Part shown: piece by piece, positions 1-5,352 of the stretch
How positions within the stretch are numbered: the stretch's first letter is position 1
Layout: each line of letters starts with the position of its first letter
Source of the DNA: MKRK01 sp001896915
GTDB lineage: Bacteria > Bacillota > Clostridia > Oscillospirales > Acutalibacteraceae
DNA: 6,326 bases
Reading direction: 5' to 3'
Assembly (NCBI GenBank): GCA_937973935.1
Contig: CALJJF010000283.1
Location: forward strand, 1 to 6,326
Translations under genes and position numbers: made by a program
Notes under the pieces: model-generated
Databases searched by the model: none
Seen by the model: only the letters and a program-made list of their open reading frames with translations
Told to the model about the DNA's origin: nothing

Positions 1-312
1 GTTCCTGCGTAAGTAAAACTCATCGTCAGGCGCCTGAACCACCGCTCCCAACGCTTTTGTCCCCGAAACATCAAGATAACCCACGATATCATCATTTTCC
101 GCCAACAGCTCGTCCCAGGGCTTATGTGCGATGCCGGGCTCCCTGTATTCGGTCATGGCGGTTGTTGTCGTCGTTGTCGTTGTGATAACCGCTGTTTTCA
201 CCGGCGGTTTTTTGTGTAAGGTTATGATCATGATCAAGATGCCGATCAGCAGGATCAAAACAGTCGCAACGGACATAAATATCTTTTTTTGTTTGGATAA
301 ATTGAAATTCAT
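1..312 (-). CDS. Class B sortase, N-terminal part (3' end beyond window)
   Basis: The first 104 codons of a membrane-anchored transpeptidase are present; the rest runs off the left edge. Residues 1-10 are polar and basic (N-in anchor), about 11-31 are a hydrophobic transmembrane segment (VATVLILLIGILIMIITL), 35-40 are KKPPVK, 44-51 are eight consecutive threonines, and from about 66 the sortase B fold begins: WDELLAENDDIVGYLDV, then VVQAPDDEFYLRRN. This matches the family pattern of 'LL..N.D.vGWi.I.gT' followed by a 'YPVvQ..DN.yYL' motif, although YPVVQ is here GAVVQ. The catalytic His, Cys and Arg lie outside the window and cannot be checked. Sortases of this class join surface proteins or pilins to peptidoglycan or to each other. 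I chose the ATG at 312 because AGAGGTG lies 7 nt upstream; the in-frame ATG at 318 is too close to it. It has its own promoter and is separated from the efp operon by a terminator. Confidence 0.8.
   Translation of the reverse strand, partial: MNFNLSKQKKIFMSVATVLILLIGILIMIITLHKKPPVKTAVITTTTTTTTAMTEYREPGIAHKPWDELLAENDDIVGYLDVSGTKALGAVVQAPDDEFYLRRN
160..183 (-). repeat. Threonine-codon tract (eight ACN codons) in sortase stalk
   Basis: Eight consecutive ACN codons (ACA, ACG, ACC mixed) encode a run of threonines just outside the membrane anchor of the sortase. The mixed third bases argue against recent simple slippage, but the near-repetitive tract could vary in length between strains. As protein it is probably a flexible extracytoplasmic linker between the membrane segment and the catalytic domain. 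Confidence 0.6.
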
Positions 313-334
313 ATTCATACACCTCTAGACTTTT

Positions 335-363
335 ATTATACCCTTATTTGTAACAATTGTCAA
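335..363 (-). promoter_or_regulatory. Consensus sigma-A promoter for the sortase gene
   Basis: On the minus strand TTGACA (363-358) is followed by a 17-bp spacer and TATAAT (340-335), a perfect match to the housekeeping consensus with ideal spacing. Transcription should start near 328, giving a leader of only about 16 nt with the AGAGGTG ribosome site. The -35 box begins 13 bp beyond the last T of the preceding terminator, so the sortase gene is a separate transcription unit. Confidence 0.88.
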
Positions 364-376
364 TTCCTCGGGGCGC

Positions 377-409
377 AAAAAAGGACGCCTGATTGAACCA
401 GGCGTCCTT
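377..409 (-). terminator. Rho-independent terminator ending the efp operon
   Basis: Read on the minus strand, an 11-bp perfect stem (AAGGACGCCTG at 409-399 with CAGGCGTCCTT at 391-381) closes a 7-nt loop and runs into six Ts (382-377). It lies 17 nt after the stop of the zinc-ribbon gene and just before the sortase promoter. There are also As on the left of the stem for the minus strand, but only a short T run in the plus direction, so it serves mainly the minus strand. Confidence 0.93.
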
Positions 410-425
410 CATTTTATGGTGTGAT

Positions 426-827
426 TTATTGATTGTCCTCTTCATTGCATTCGTCACAGTCACAGGAAAAATCAAATTCCAGCTCTGTTCCACATGCGGG
501 GCAGTCAATGCTTTCTTCCTCAAGCATTTCTGAGTCAAGATAGACCTGTTCACCACAGGACGGGCAAACGACTTCATAAAAATCCTCGTCCTCTGCATCA
601 TCCTCATAGCCGTAGATTTCTTCTTCTACACCTGCCAGGTCCTCATCCACAGCGTCCAGCTGGTCGCTGAGTTCTACCACATCATCCTCTAAATCCGTTA
701 CAGTCATTGCGATATCGTCCAAAACCTCAATAATTGCTTTGAGCAATTTATCCTGCTTGCTGCTTTCGTCAAAACCGAGACCTTCTGCAAGACCCTTTAA
801 ATAAGAAACCTTTTCGAGTACTGTCAT
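426..827 (-). CDS. Small acidic zinc-ribbon protein, CD1247-like
   Basis: A 133-residue protein of unknown function. The N-terminal part (about 1-70) begins with VLEKVSYLKGLAEGL and continues as acidic amphipathic helix with heptad-like spacing (about 30-72), probably coiled coil. This resembles the 'CD1247 N-terminal domain' proteins that are common in Clostridia, from memory and not from a search. A C4 zinc ribbon follows: C88-x2-C91 and C109-x2-C112, then a cysteine-rich acidic tail with C122, C124 and C127. There is no signal peptide or membrane segment, so it should be cytosolic. The start is firm: AGGAGG lies 7 nt before the ATG. It sits 24 nt after the efp stop with no promoter or terminator between, so it is co-transcribed with efp. 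That position suggests a translation-linked role, but this is only inference. The strong negative charge makes direct binding to nucleic acid less obvious than binding to a protein partner. Confidence 0.85.
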   Translation of the reverse strand: MTVLEKVSYLKGLAEGLGFDESSKQDKLLKAIIEVLDDIAMTVTDLEDDVVELSDQLDAVDEDLAGVEEEIYGYEDDAEDEDFYEVVCPSCGEQVYLDSEMLEEESIDCPACGTELEFDFSCDCDECNEEDNQ

Positions 828-851
828 TTTTCTTCCTCCTGATAATTAATA

Positions 852-1409
852 TTAAGCGCGTTCCATATATTCACCGCTGCGTGTATCGACTTTTACAGAT
901 TCGCCTTCGTCAATAAACAACGGTACGCGGATTTCGGCACCTGTTTCCAGTGTTGCGGGTTTTGTGGCATTGGTAGCGGTATCGCCTTTGAAGCCGGGAT
1001 CCGTATTGGTGATCTGAAGCACAACAAAGTTGGGCGGCTCCACACCGAACACCTTTCCTTTGTAGGACACAACTTTGCAAATCATATTTTCTTTCACAAA
1101 ACGGAAGCTATCGTCAAGATCAGATTTGTTGATGGGAACCAGCTCATAGGTTTCGCTATCCATAAAATAATATAAATCACCGTCGGAATAGGAATATTCC
1201 ATATCCTTACGCTCCACAAAAGCCGGCGGGAATTTATCCGACGGGTTAAAGGTTTTTTCAACAACGGAGCCTGCAAGCACATTACGCAGCTTTGTACGCA
1301 CGAAAGCGGCACCCTTGCCGGGTTTTACATGCTGAAACTCAATGATTTGAAAGACGTTTCCGTCCATTTCAAATGTTACACCATTTCTGAAATCGCCTGC
1401 TGATATCAT
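852..1409 (-). CDS. efp: Translation elongation factor P
   Basis: A full-length EF-P of 185 residues, the usual bacterial length. It binds ribosomes stalled at consecutive prolines, between the P and E sites, and promotes peptide bond formation. Three beta-barrel domains can be assigned: KOW-like (about 1-62), OB (about 66-125) and C-terminal OB (about 128-185, with the family signature GFKGDTATNATKPATLETG). The tip loop is KPGKGAAF, with Lys32 as the residue that is post-translationally modified in many species; no modification gene is in the window. The N-terminus MISAGDFRNG matches the family exactly, so the ATG at 1409 is secure, yet its ribosome site is weak (GGAATGG, 10 nt upstream) and lies inside a predicted RNA pairing. 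In many Firmicutes an Xaa-Pro peptidase gene stands between aroQ and efp; here that place is taken by a long leader. It shares a transcript with the zinc-ribbon gene downstream. Confidence 0.97.
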   Translation of the reverse strand: MISAGDFRNGVTFEMDGNVFQIIEFQHVKPGKGAAFVRTKLRNVLAGSVVEKTFNPSDKFPPAFVERKDMEYSYSDGDLYYFMDSETYELVPINKSDLDDSFRFVKENMICKVVSYKGKVFGVEPPNFVVLQITNTDPGFKGDTATNATKPATLETGAEIRVPLFIDEGESVKVDTRSGEYMERA

Positions 1410-1419
1410 ATTTTAACAA

Positions 1420-1528
1420 CCATTCCGCCGCTGTGCCAAAAAGCCAAATCGCTTCATCCTTCAGCTAATTTTTAAATTGTGCGTTCATGCACAAAAGCCT
1501 GCCATGCACAGCCCGAGGAATGGCAAGC
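1420..1528 (-). promoter_or_regulatory. Possible RNA switch covering the efp ribosome-binding region
   Basis: Two competing folds can be drawn. In fold A, the 9-bp hairpin 1528-1497 forms and its loop pairs as a pseudoknot (GCTGTGC 1512-1506 with GCACAGC 1436-1430). In fold B, that same 7-bp pairing is extended, across a 4x3 internal loop, by a second perfect 7-bp helix: CCATTCC (1523-1517) with GGAATGG (1426-1420). GGAATGG is the only Shine-Dalgarno-like sequence before efp, so fold B would hide it. The two folds are exclusive because bases 1523-1520 are used in both. This is reasoning from complementarity, not a computed fold. Confidence 0.45.
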
Positions 1529-1551
1529 GGGGTAACCGGCGAATAGAGACA

Positions 1552-1592
1552 GGATTAGTATGAGCAAAAGCCTATGCTTTTAATACAAATCC
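1552..1592 (-). other. Extended imperfect hairpin in efp leader
   Basis: On the minus strand GGATT, T, GTAT, T, AAAAGC, loop ATAG, GCTTTT, GCTC, ATAC, T, AATCC forms three helices of 5, 4 and 6 bp separated by a T-T mismatch and a small asymmetric internal loop. All 15 pairs are Watson-Crick. No T run follows, so it is not an intrinsic terminator. It starts roughly 36 nt after the predicted transcription start and overlaps the 3' half of a possible small upstream ORF. Confidence 0.6.
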
Positions 1593-1617
1593 GATGAAAT
1601 CCACCGTTCACACACAT
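1555..1617 (-). CDS. Possible 20-residue upstream ORF in the efp leader
   Basis: An ATG at 1617 is preceded by AAGGAA with an 8-nt spacer, a better ribosome site than efp itself has, and opens 20 codons ending in TAA at 1555. The peptide starts MCVNGGFHR and is rich in cysteine and aromatic residues, with no run of prolines and no run of any one amino acid. It would be the first ORF on the transcript. A ribosome moving through it would open the 1552-1592 hairpin. It may equally be a chance ORF in a structured RNA; nothing in the sequence alone proves translation. Confidence 0.25.
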   Translation of the reverse strand: MCVNGGFHRICIKSIGFCSY

Positions 1618-1634
1618 GTAGAAATTTCCTTACT

Positions 1635-1663
1635 ATTTTATACTATATACATTGTTTTTTCAA
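1635..1663 (-). promoter_or_regulatory. Sigma-A promoter for the efp transcript
   Basis: TTGAAA (1663-1658), a 17-bp spacer and TAAAAT (1640-1635) on the minus strand, each one base from consensus. The -35 box begins 7 bp past the aroQ stop codon. No terminator stands between aroQ and this promoter, so efp could be transcribed both from here and by read-through from aroQ. Confidence 0.75.
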
Positions 1664-1670
1664 GTGTTTT

Positions 1671-2102
1671 TTATATTAAATTTAAAATTGCCCGAACCGC
1701 AAGCAGATAGCTGTCCTTTCCGAAACCGCAAATCAGTCCCTTGCACACTGCCGTCAGCACTGATTTGTGCCGAAACTCCTCTCGGGTGTATAAATTGGAA
1801 AGATGGACTTCGACAAAGGGTTTGTTGACCGATGCGATGGCATCCCTGACTGCATAGCTGTAATGGGTCAGTGCTCCCGCGTTGATGATACAGCCATCAT
1901 AGTCTGTCAGGACGGTGTGGATTTTATCAATGATCTCTCCTTCGGTGTTTGACTGAAAGAAATCACAGGCAATGCCTGTTTGGTCACATAGCAGAGCAAT
2001 GGCTTCATTGATATCGCCCAGGGTTTCTTTGCCGTAAACCACGGGCTCACGAACACCCAGCAGGTTTAGGTTCGGTCCGTTGATAATCAGTATCTTTTTC
2101 AT
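1671..2102 (-). CDS. aroQ: Type II 3-dehydroquinate dehydratase
   Basis: A 143-residue enzyme that converts 3-dehydroquinate to 3-dehydroshikimate, step three of the shikimate pathway to aromatic amino acids; the family works as a cytosolic dodecamer of about 140-150 residue subunits. Family motifs in order: NGPNLNLLG (8-16), REPVVYG with the active-site Tyr23, QSNTEGEIID (50-59), NAGALTHYS (74-82, Asn74 and His80), EVHLSN (98-103, catalytic His100) and REEFRH (107-112). The usual QSNHEG is QSNTEG here. I start at the ATG at 2102, because MKKILIINGPNLN is the family's N-terminus and AAGGG lies 10 nt upstream; the in-frame ATG at 2111 directly abuts that ribosome site. It follows the YqeG-like gene closely (19 nt between the yqeG stop and this ATG), so the two form one operon. 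No other shikimate gene is in the window. Confidence 0.95.
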   Translation of the reverse strand: MKKILIINGPNLNLLGVREPVVYGKETLGDINEAIALLCDQTGIACDFFQSNTEGEIIDKIHTVLTDYDGCIINAGALTHYSYAVRDAIASVNKPFVEVHLSNLYTREEFRHKSVLTAVCKGLICGFGKDSYLLAVRAILNLI

Positions 2103-2121
2103 GTTTCCCATTCCCTTCTGT

Positions 2122-2616
2122 TCAGGATGACTTTTTAAAATTCTTCATGATCTTTCGCTCCAGATAGCGTTTGATTTTATAATTCAGACCGTCTTCAAGC
2201 TCAATGGGATCCACCAAAACCGTCTTCATGAAGGACAAGTTCCCTCCGATGATATCGGTAAAAATTTGATCGCCCACCAATGCAATATGCTTGACAGGTA
2301 CGCCAAGACGCTTTGCGGCAAGCAAAATGCGAAGAGGAAAGGGCTTACAGGTAAAATAATAAAAAGGAAGACCTATTTTTTCAGCAAAGGGACGAACCCG
2401 CTTTGGATTTGCATTGGACAAAAACATGATCTGAATGCTGTTTTGTTTCATTTCCTGCAGCCAGTTTTCAAAGCCCTCCATCGGTTCATGTACTTTTCTT
2501 TTTGCGCTGGTATTGTCAATATCCAGTAAAAGTCCTTTGATTCCGTTGTCGGAAAGCATAGATAATGTAATATCAGTAATTTTTGCTGCATAAATGTCCG
2601 GCTTAAGTAAGGACAT
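2122..2616 (-). CDS. yqeG: YqeG-family HAD superfamily (subfamily IIIA) phosphatase
   Basis: A 164-residue cytosolic protein with all four HAD phosphatase motifs: motif I LDIDNT with Asp32 (nucleophile) and Asp34 (general acid/base); motif II LSNAN with Ser67; motif III Lys91 in CKPFP; motif IV GDQIFTD (115-121) with the Mg-binding acidic residues. Length and motif spacing fit the YqeG family of Firmicutes, related to phosphatidylglycerophosphate phosphatase-like proteins; the substrate here is not known. The ATG at 2616 has AGAGGTGA a few nucleotides upstream and is secure. The C-terminus is basic (KIKRYLERKIMKNFKKSS). The gene lies only 22 nt after the rpsU terminator and I find no convincing promoter of its own, so expression probably depends on partial read-through. 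It is followed closely by aroQ. Confidence 0.9.
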   Translation of the reverse strand: MSLLKPDIYAAKITDITLSMLSDNGIKGLLLDIDNTSAKRKVHEPMEGFENWLQEMKQNSIQIMFLSNANPKRVRPFAEKIGLPFYYFTCKPFPLRILLAAKRLGVPVKHIALVGDQIFTDIIGGNLSFMKTVLVDPIELEDGLNYKIKRYLERKIMKNFKKSS

Positions 2617-2638
2617 AGCTTCACCTCTGAAAACTAAT

Positions 2639-2666
2639 AAAAAAGCGGGCTGTTTCGCCCGCTTTT
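2639..2666 (-). terminator. Intrinsic terminator after rpsU
   Basis: On the minus strand a 10-bp stem (AAAAGCGGGC 2666-2657 with GCCCGCTTTT 2650-2641) encloses a 6-nt loop GAAACA and ends in a run of six Ts down to 2639. It is 12 nt after the rpsU stop and 22 nt before the yqeG start, so it acts inside the row of genes as an attenuating terminator. The plus-strand reading has only four Ts. Confidence 0.88.
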
Positions 2667-2678
2667 CGATTACGATAA

Positions 2679-2855
2679 TTATTTAAACTTACGCTTACGG
2701 GCAGCCTCAGACTTAAGTTTACGCTTAACAGAAGGCTTTTCGTAATGCTCTCTCTTACGAACTTCGTTAATTATGCCATCACGGGATGTGGCTTTCTTAA
2801 AACGTCTGAGAGCGTTTTCAAGCGATTCGTTCTCTTTTAAACGCACTTGACTCAT
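2679..2855 (-). CDS. rpsU: 30S ribosomal protein bS21
   Basis: A 58-residue basic protein, the usual length for Firmicute bS21, which sits on the 30S platform near the 3' end of 16S rRNA and helps initiation. Family features: N-terminal beta strand MSQVRLKENESLENALRRFKK, then the helical EVRKREHYEKPSVKRK segment and a basic tail ARKRKFK. The start is the ATG at 2855, preceded by the strong GGGAGGG; the open frame continues to an ATG at 2879 but that would place the ribosome site inside the coding sequence. It has its own perfect consensus promoter directly after leuS and its own terminator, giving a predicted short mRNA of about 250 nt. This fits a product needed in large amounts and uncoupled from the neighbouring genes. 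Confidence 0.96.
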   Translation of the reverse strand: MSQVRLKENESLENALRRFKKATSRDGIINEVRKREHYEKPSVKRKLKSEAARKRKFK

Positions 2856-2899
2856 ATAAATTCCCTCCCTTGGCATCATGTTGTTATAATGTAGAATTC

Positions 2900-2928
2900 A
2901 TTATATCATGTTGCATATTTTCTGTCAA
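2900..2928 (-). promoter_or_regulatory. Perfect consensus promoter for rpsU
   Basis: TTGACA (2928-2923), a 17-bp spacer and TATAAT (2905-2900) on the minus strand, both hexamers perfect. The -35 box begins 3 bp after the last base of the leuS stop. The start of transcription should be near 2893, leaving a leader of about 38 nt that carries GGGAGGG. Confidence 0.93.
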
Positions 2929-2931
2929 GAT

Positions 2932-5352
2932 TTATTTCGGTTTTACTACAAAATTAACCAGTTTGCCTTTTACATAAATCTCTTTCTGGATATTCATACC
3001 CTCCAGCGCTTCTTTTGCCCTTTCATCGGCTTTTGCAGCCGCTATGGTGGACGCCTGATCGCTGTCGGTGGGTATCACAATTTTGGCACGTATTTTCCCG
3101 TTGACCTGGATGACAATCTCAACTGTCGCCTCTTCACATTTTGCATCGTCATAGGTCGGCCATGCTGTCTCATTCAGCATCCCTTTATACCCTTTATTCT
3201 CCCACAGTTCCTCAGAAATATGAGGCGCAAAAGGATTTAACAAAATTAACAATGTCCTGAACTCGTCAACGGTAATGCTGCCTGTATCGGAAACTGCATT
3301 GATAAAACTCATCAGCGCAGCAATCGCGGTGTTGAACTTCATATCTTCGATGTCATTCGTTACCTTTTTGATGGTGCGATGAATGACGGTTTCGATTTCT
3401 GTCCGATACCCTTTTCCCATTACCTTATCGGCAAGAACAATGATTCGCTCAATGAATCTGCGGCAGCCCTTGATGGATGCAGAGCTCCATGGAGCCGATT
3501 TTTCAAAATCACCAATGAACATTTCATACAGCCGAAGGGTATCCGCGCCGTATTCGCTGACAATATCATCGGGATTTACCACATTGCCCCGGGATTTTGA
3601 CATTTTCTCGCTGTTTTCACCCAGAATCATGCCGTGGCTGGTACGTTTTTGATATGGCTCTGAGGTTGGCACAACACCGATATCATATAAAAATTTATGC
3701 CAAAAACGGCTATATAACAAATGCAGTGTGGTATGCTCCATGCCGCCGTTGTACCAGTTCACGGGCATAAACGCTTCAATGGCTTCCTTGCTTGCCAGCT
3801 CCTTGTCATTGTGCGGATCTGTGTAGCGTAAAAAGTACCATGAGGAGCCTGCCCATTGGGGCATGACATCCGTCTCTCTTTTGGCGTCTCTGCCACAGGA
3901 CGGGCATGTTGTGTTGATCCAGTCCGTCAGCTTGGATAGCGGGGATTCTCCGTTGTCAGTAGGTTCAAAATTATCTATCATTGGAAGCTCTAAGGGTAAA
4001 TCGGATTCGGGAACAGGAACATATCCACATTGTTCACAGTGAACGATGGGAATGGGCTCTCCCCAATACCGCTGACGGGAGAAGACCCAGTCACGCAGCT
4101 TATAATTGACTTTTGGACTGCCGATGCCTTTTTCGTCCAAAAACTCGACAATTTTCTTTTTTGCTTGCTCTACAGACAAGCCATTTAAAAACTCCGAATT
4201 AACCAGAATGCCTGTTTCACAATCTACAAAGGCTTCGGTTTCAATGTTGCCGCCACTGACCACTTCAATGATCGGCAAATCAAATTTCTTTGCAAATTCA
4301 TAGTCCCGTGTATCGTGACCGGGAACAGCCATAATTGCGCCGGTGCCGTAGGACACCAAAACATAATCCGAGATAAAAATAGGAATCTGTTTGTTATTGA
4401 CAGGGTTGATTGCAGTTACACCGGATAGTTTCACACCGGTTTTTTCCTTGACAACCTCTGTGCGTTCAAAGTCTGACTTTTTGGAAGCCGAAACCTGATA
4501 ATCACGAATTTCAGAGATATTGTCCAGTTTATCGCACCATTTTTCAATCAGCGGATGCTCCGGTGAAATTACCATATAAGTAGCGCCGAACAAGGTGTCC
4601 GGTCTTGTGGTATAGACAACAATAGTATCACCGGCAGTGGTGTTGAAAGTCACCTCAGCACCGGTGGAACGACCGATCCAGTTCCGTTGTTGGGCTTTCA
4701 CCCGGTCAATATAATTAACGGTTTCCAGATCATCAATCAGACGCTGAGCGTATGCCGTTATTTTCAGCATCCATTGACTTTTGACTTTTCTGACAACCTC
4801 GCTGCTGCACCGTTCACAGGTGCCGCCCACCACCTCTTCGTTGGCCAGAACACATTTACAGGAGGAGCACCAGTTGACCGCCATTTCAGACTTATAGGCA
4901 AGCCCTTTTTTGAACATCTGTAAGAATATCCACTGGGTCCATTTGTAATAGGATGGGTCTGTGGTATCGATTTCTCTTGTCCAATCAAAAGAAAAGCCGA
5001 GGGATTTCAGCTGTTCTTTGAACCGTTTGATATTTTGCTTGGTTACGACAGAAGGGTGGATATGGTTTTTTATCGCAAAGTTTTCTGTGGGCAGACCAAA
5101 GGCGTCCCACCCCATGGGATACAACACATTTTGTCCTTCCAGTCTTCTCTTTCTGGCAACGATATCAAGGGCGGTATAAGAACGGGGATGACCCACATGT
5201 AAGCCCTGTCCCGAAGGATAAGGAAACTCAACAAGAACATAAAAGTTCTCCCCATTATATTCATTTTTGGCAGTGAAGGTACCTTTCTCCTCCCAGATAT
5301 CCTGCCACTTCTTTTCGATTTCTTTATGATTGTATCTCATTATATTGGGCAT
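2932..5352 (-). CDS. leuS: Leucyl-tRNA synthetase
   Basis: A complete class I aminoacyl-tRNA synthetase of 806 residues (about the Firmicute length) that charges tRNA-Leu and removes mischarged residues. Features in order: HIGH motif as HVGH (52-55); zinc site C162-x2-C165 with C179-x2-C182; CP1 editing domain with TTRPDT (248-253) and GHDTRD with the editing Asp347; a second C4 site C439-x2-C442 and C483-x2-C486; KMSKS at 583-587; anticodon-binding helices about 620-740; C-terminal tRNA-contact domain 743-806. The segment just before KMSKS is short, so the leucine-specific insertion of the E. coli enzyme is absent, as is usual in Firmicutes. The start is uncertain: neither this ATG nor the in-frame one at 5340 has a visible ribosome site; MRYNHKEIEKKWQ from 5340 aligns best with the family. 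The 64-nt gap to rsfS holds no T-box, terminator or clear promoter, so leuS is probably co-transcribed with rsfS. Confidence 0.97.
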   Translation of the reverse strand: MPNIMRYNHKEIEKKWQDIWEEKGTFTAKNEYNGENFYVLVEFPYPSGQGLHVGHPRSYTALDIVARKRRLEGQNVLYPMGWDAFGLPTENFAIKNHIHPSVVTKQNIKRFKEQLKSLGFSFDWTREIDTTDPSYYKWTQWIFLQMFKKGLAYKSEMAVNWCSSCKCVLANEEVVGGTCERCSSEVVRKVKSQWMLKITAYAQRLIDDLETVNYIDRVKAQQRNWIGRSTGAEVTFNTTAGDTIVVYTTRPDTLFGATYMVISPEHPLIEKWCDKLDNISEIRDYQVSASKKSDFERTEVVKEKTGVKLSGVTAINPVNNKQIPIFISDYVLVSYGTGAIMAVPGHDTRDYEFAKKFDLPIIEVVSGGNIETEAFVDCETGILVNSEFLNGLSVEQAKKKIVEFLDEKGIGSPKVNYKLRDWVFSRQRYWGEPIPIVHCEQCGYVPVPESDLPLELPMIDNFEPTDNGESPLSKLTDWINTTCPSCGRDAKRETDVMPQWAGSSWYFLRYTDPHNDKELASKEAIEAFMPVNWYNGGMEHTTLHLLYSRFWHKFLYDIGVVPTSEPYQKRTSHGMILGENSEKMSKSRGNVVNPDDIVSEYGADTLRLYEMFIGDFEKSAPWSSASIKGCRRFIERIIVLADKVMGKGYRTEIETVIHRTIKKVTNDIEDMKFNTAIAALMSFINAVSDTGSITVDEFRTLLILLNPFAPHISEELWENKGYKGMLNETAWPTYDDAKCEEATVEIVIQVNGKIRAKIVIPTDSDQASTIAAAKADERAKEALEGMNIQKEIYVKGKLVNFVVKPK

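Larger units (their letters stand above)
1410..1628 (-). promoter_or_regulatory. Long structured 5' leader of efp
   Basis: About 220 nt lie between the predicted transcription start (near 1628) and the efp ATG. On the minus strand I see three local structures. The first is an extended hairpin at 1592-1552. The second is a 9-bp hairpin at 1528-1497 (GCTTGCCAT with ATGGCAGGC, one G-U pair) with a 14-nt loop. The third is a 6-bp hairpin at 1494-1477 (TTGTGC with GCACAA). The loop of the second contains GCTGTGC (1512-1506), exactly complementary to GCACAGC (1436-1430) just before the efp ribosome site. No T-box consensus is visible, and no hairpin is followed by a T run, so control would act on translation rather than termination. 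I do not recognise it as a named RNA family. An independent small RNA sharing this promoter is the main alternative. Confidence 0.55.

Noticed and set aside
131..328. Plus-strand ORF with a run of valines, and a minus-strand ORF at 122-322
   Set aside because: Both are other-frame readings of the sortase gene; the valine run is the complement of the threonine codons, and the true frame has a good ribosome site, promoter and family motifs.
1410..1628. T-box, tmRNA or 6S RNA in the efp leader
   Set aside because: No T-box core (TGGNACC-type) and no T run after a hairpin; the tmRNA ends are absent; the pairing pattern does not close the two ends as 6S RNA would. A distant or unusual relative cannot be excluded by eye.
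2856..2879. N-terminally extended bS21 starting at 2879
   Set aside because: The extra codons contain the GGGAGGG ribosome site itself, and the start at 2855 gives the standard 58-residue protein.
2908..5179. Several plus-strand ORFs of 65-110 codons inside leuS, and minus-strand ones at 4764-4988 and 5070-5264
   Set aside because: They lie wholly or almost wholly within a well-supported leuS frame, lack ribosome sites and show no recognisable domain.
2932..5352. Missing leucine-specific domain in LeuS as an oddity
   Set aside because: The short segment before KMSKS is normal for Firmicute LeuS; only the E. coli-type enzyme has the insertion.
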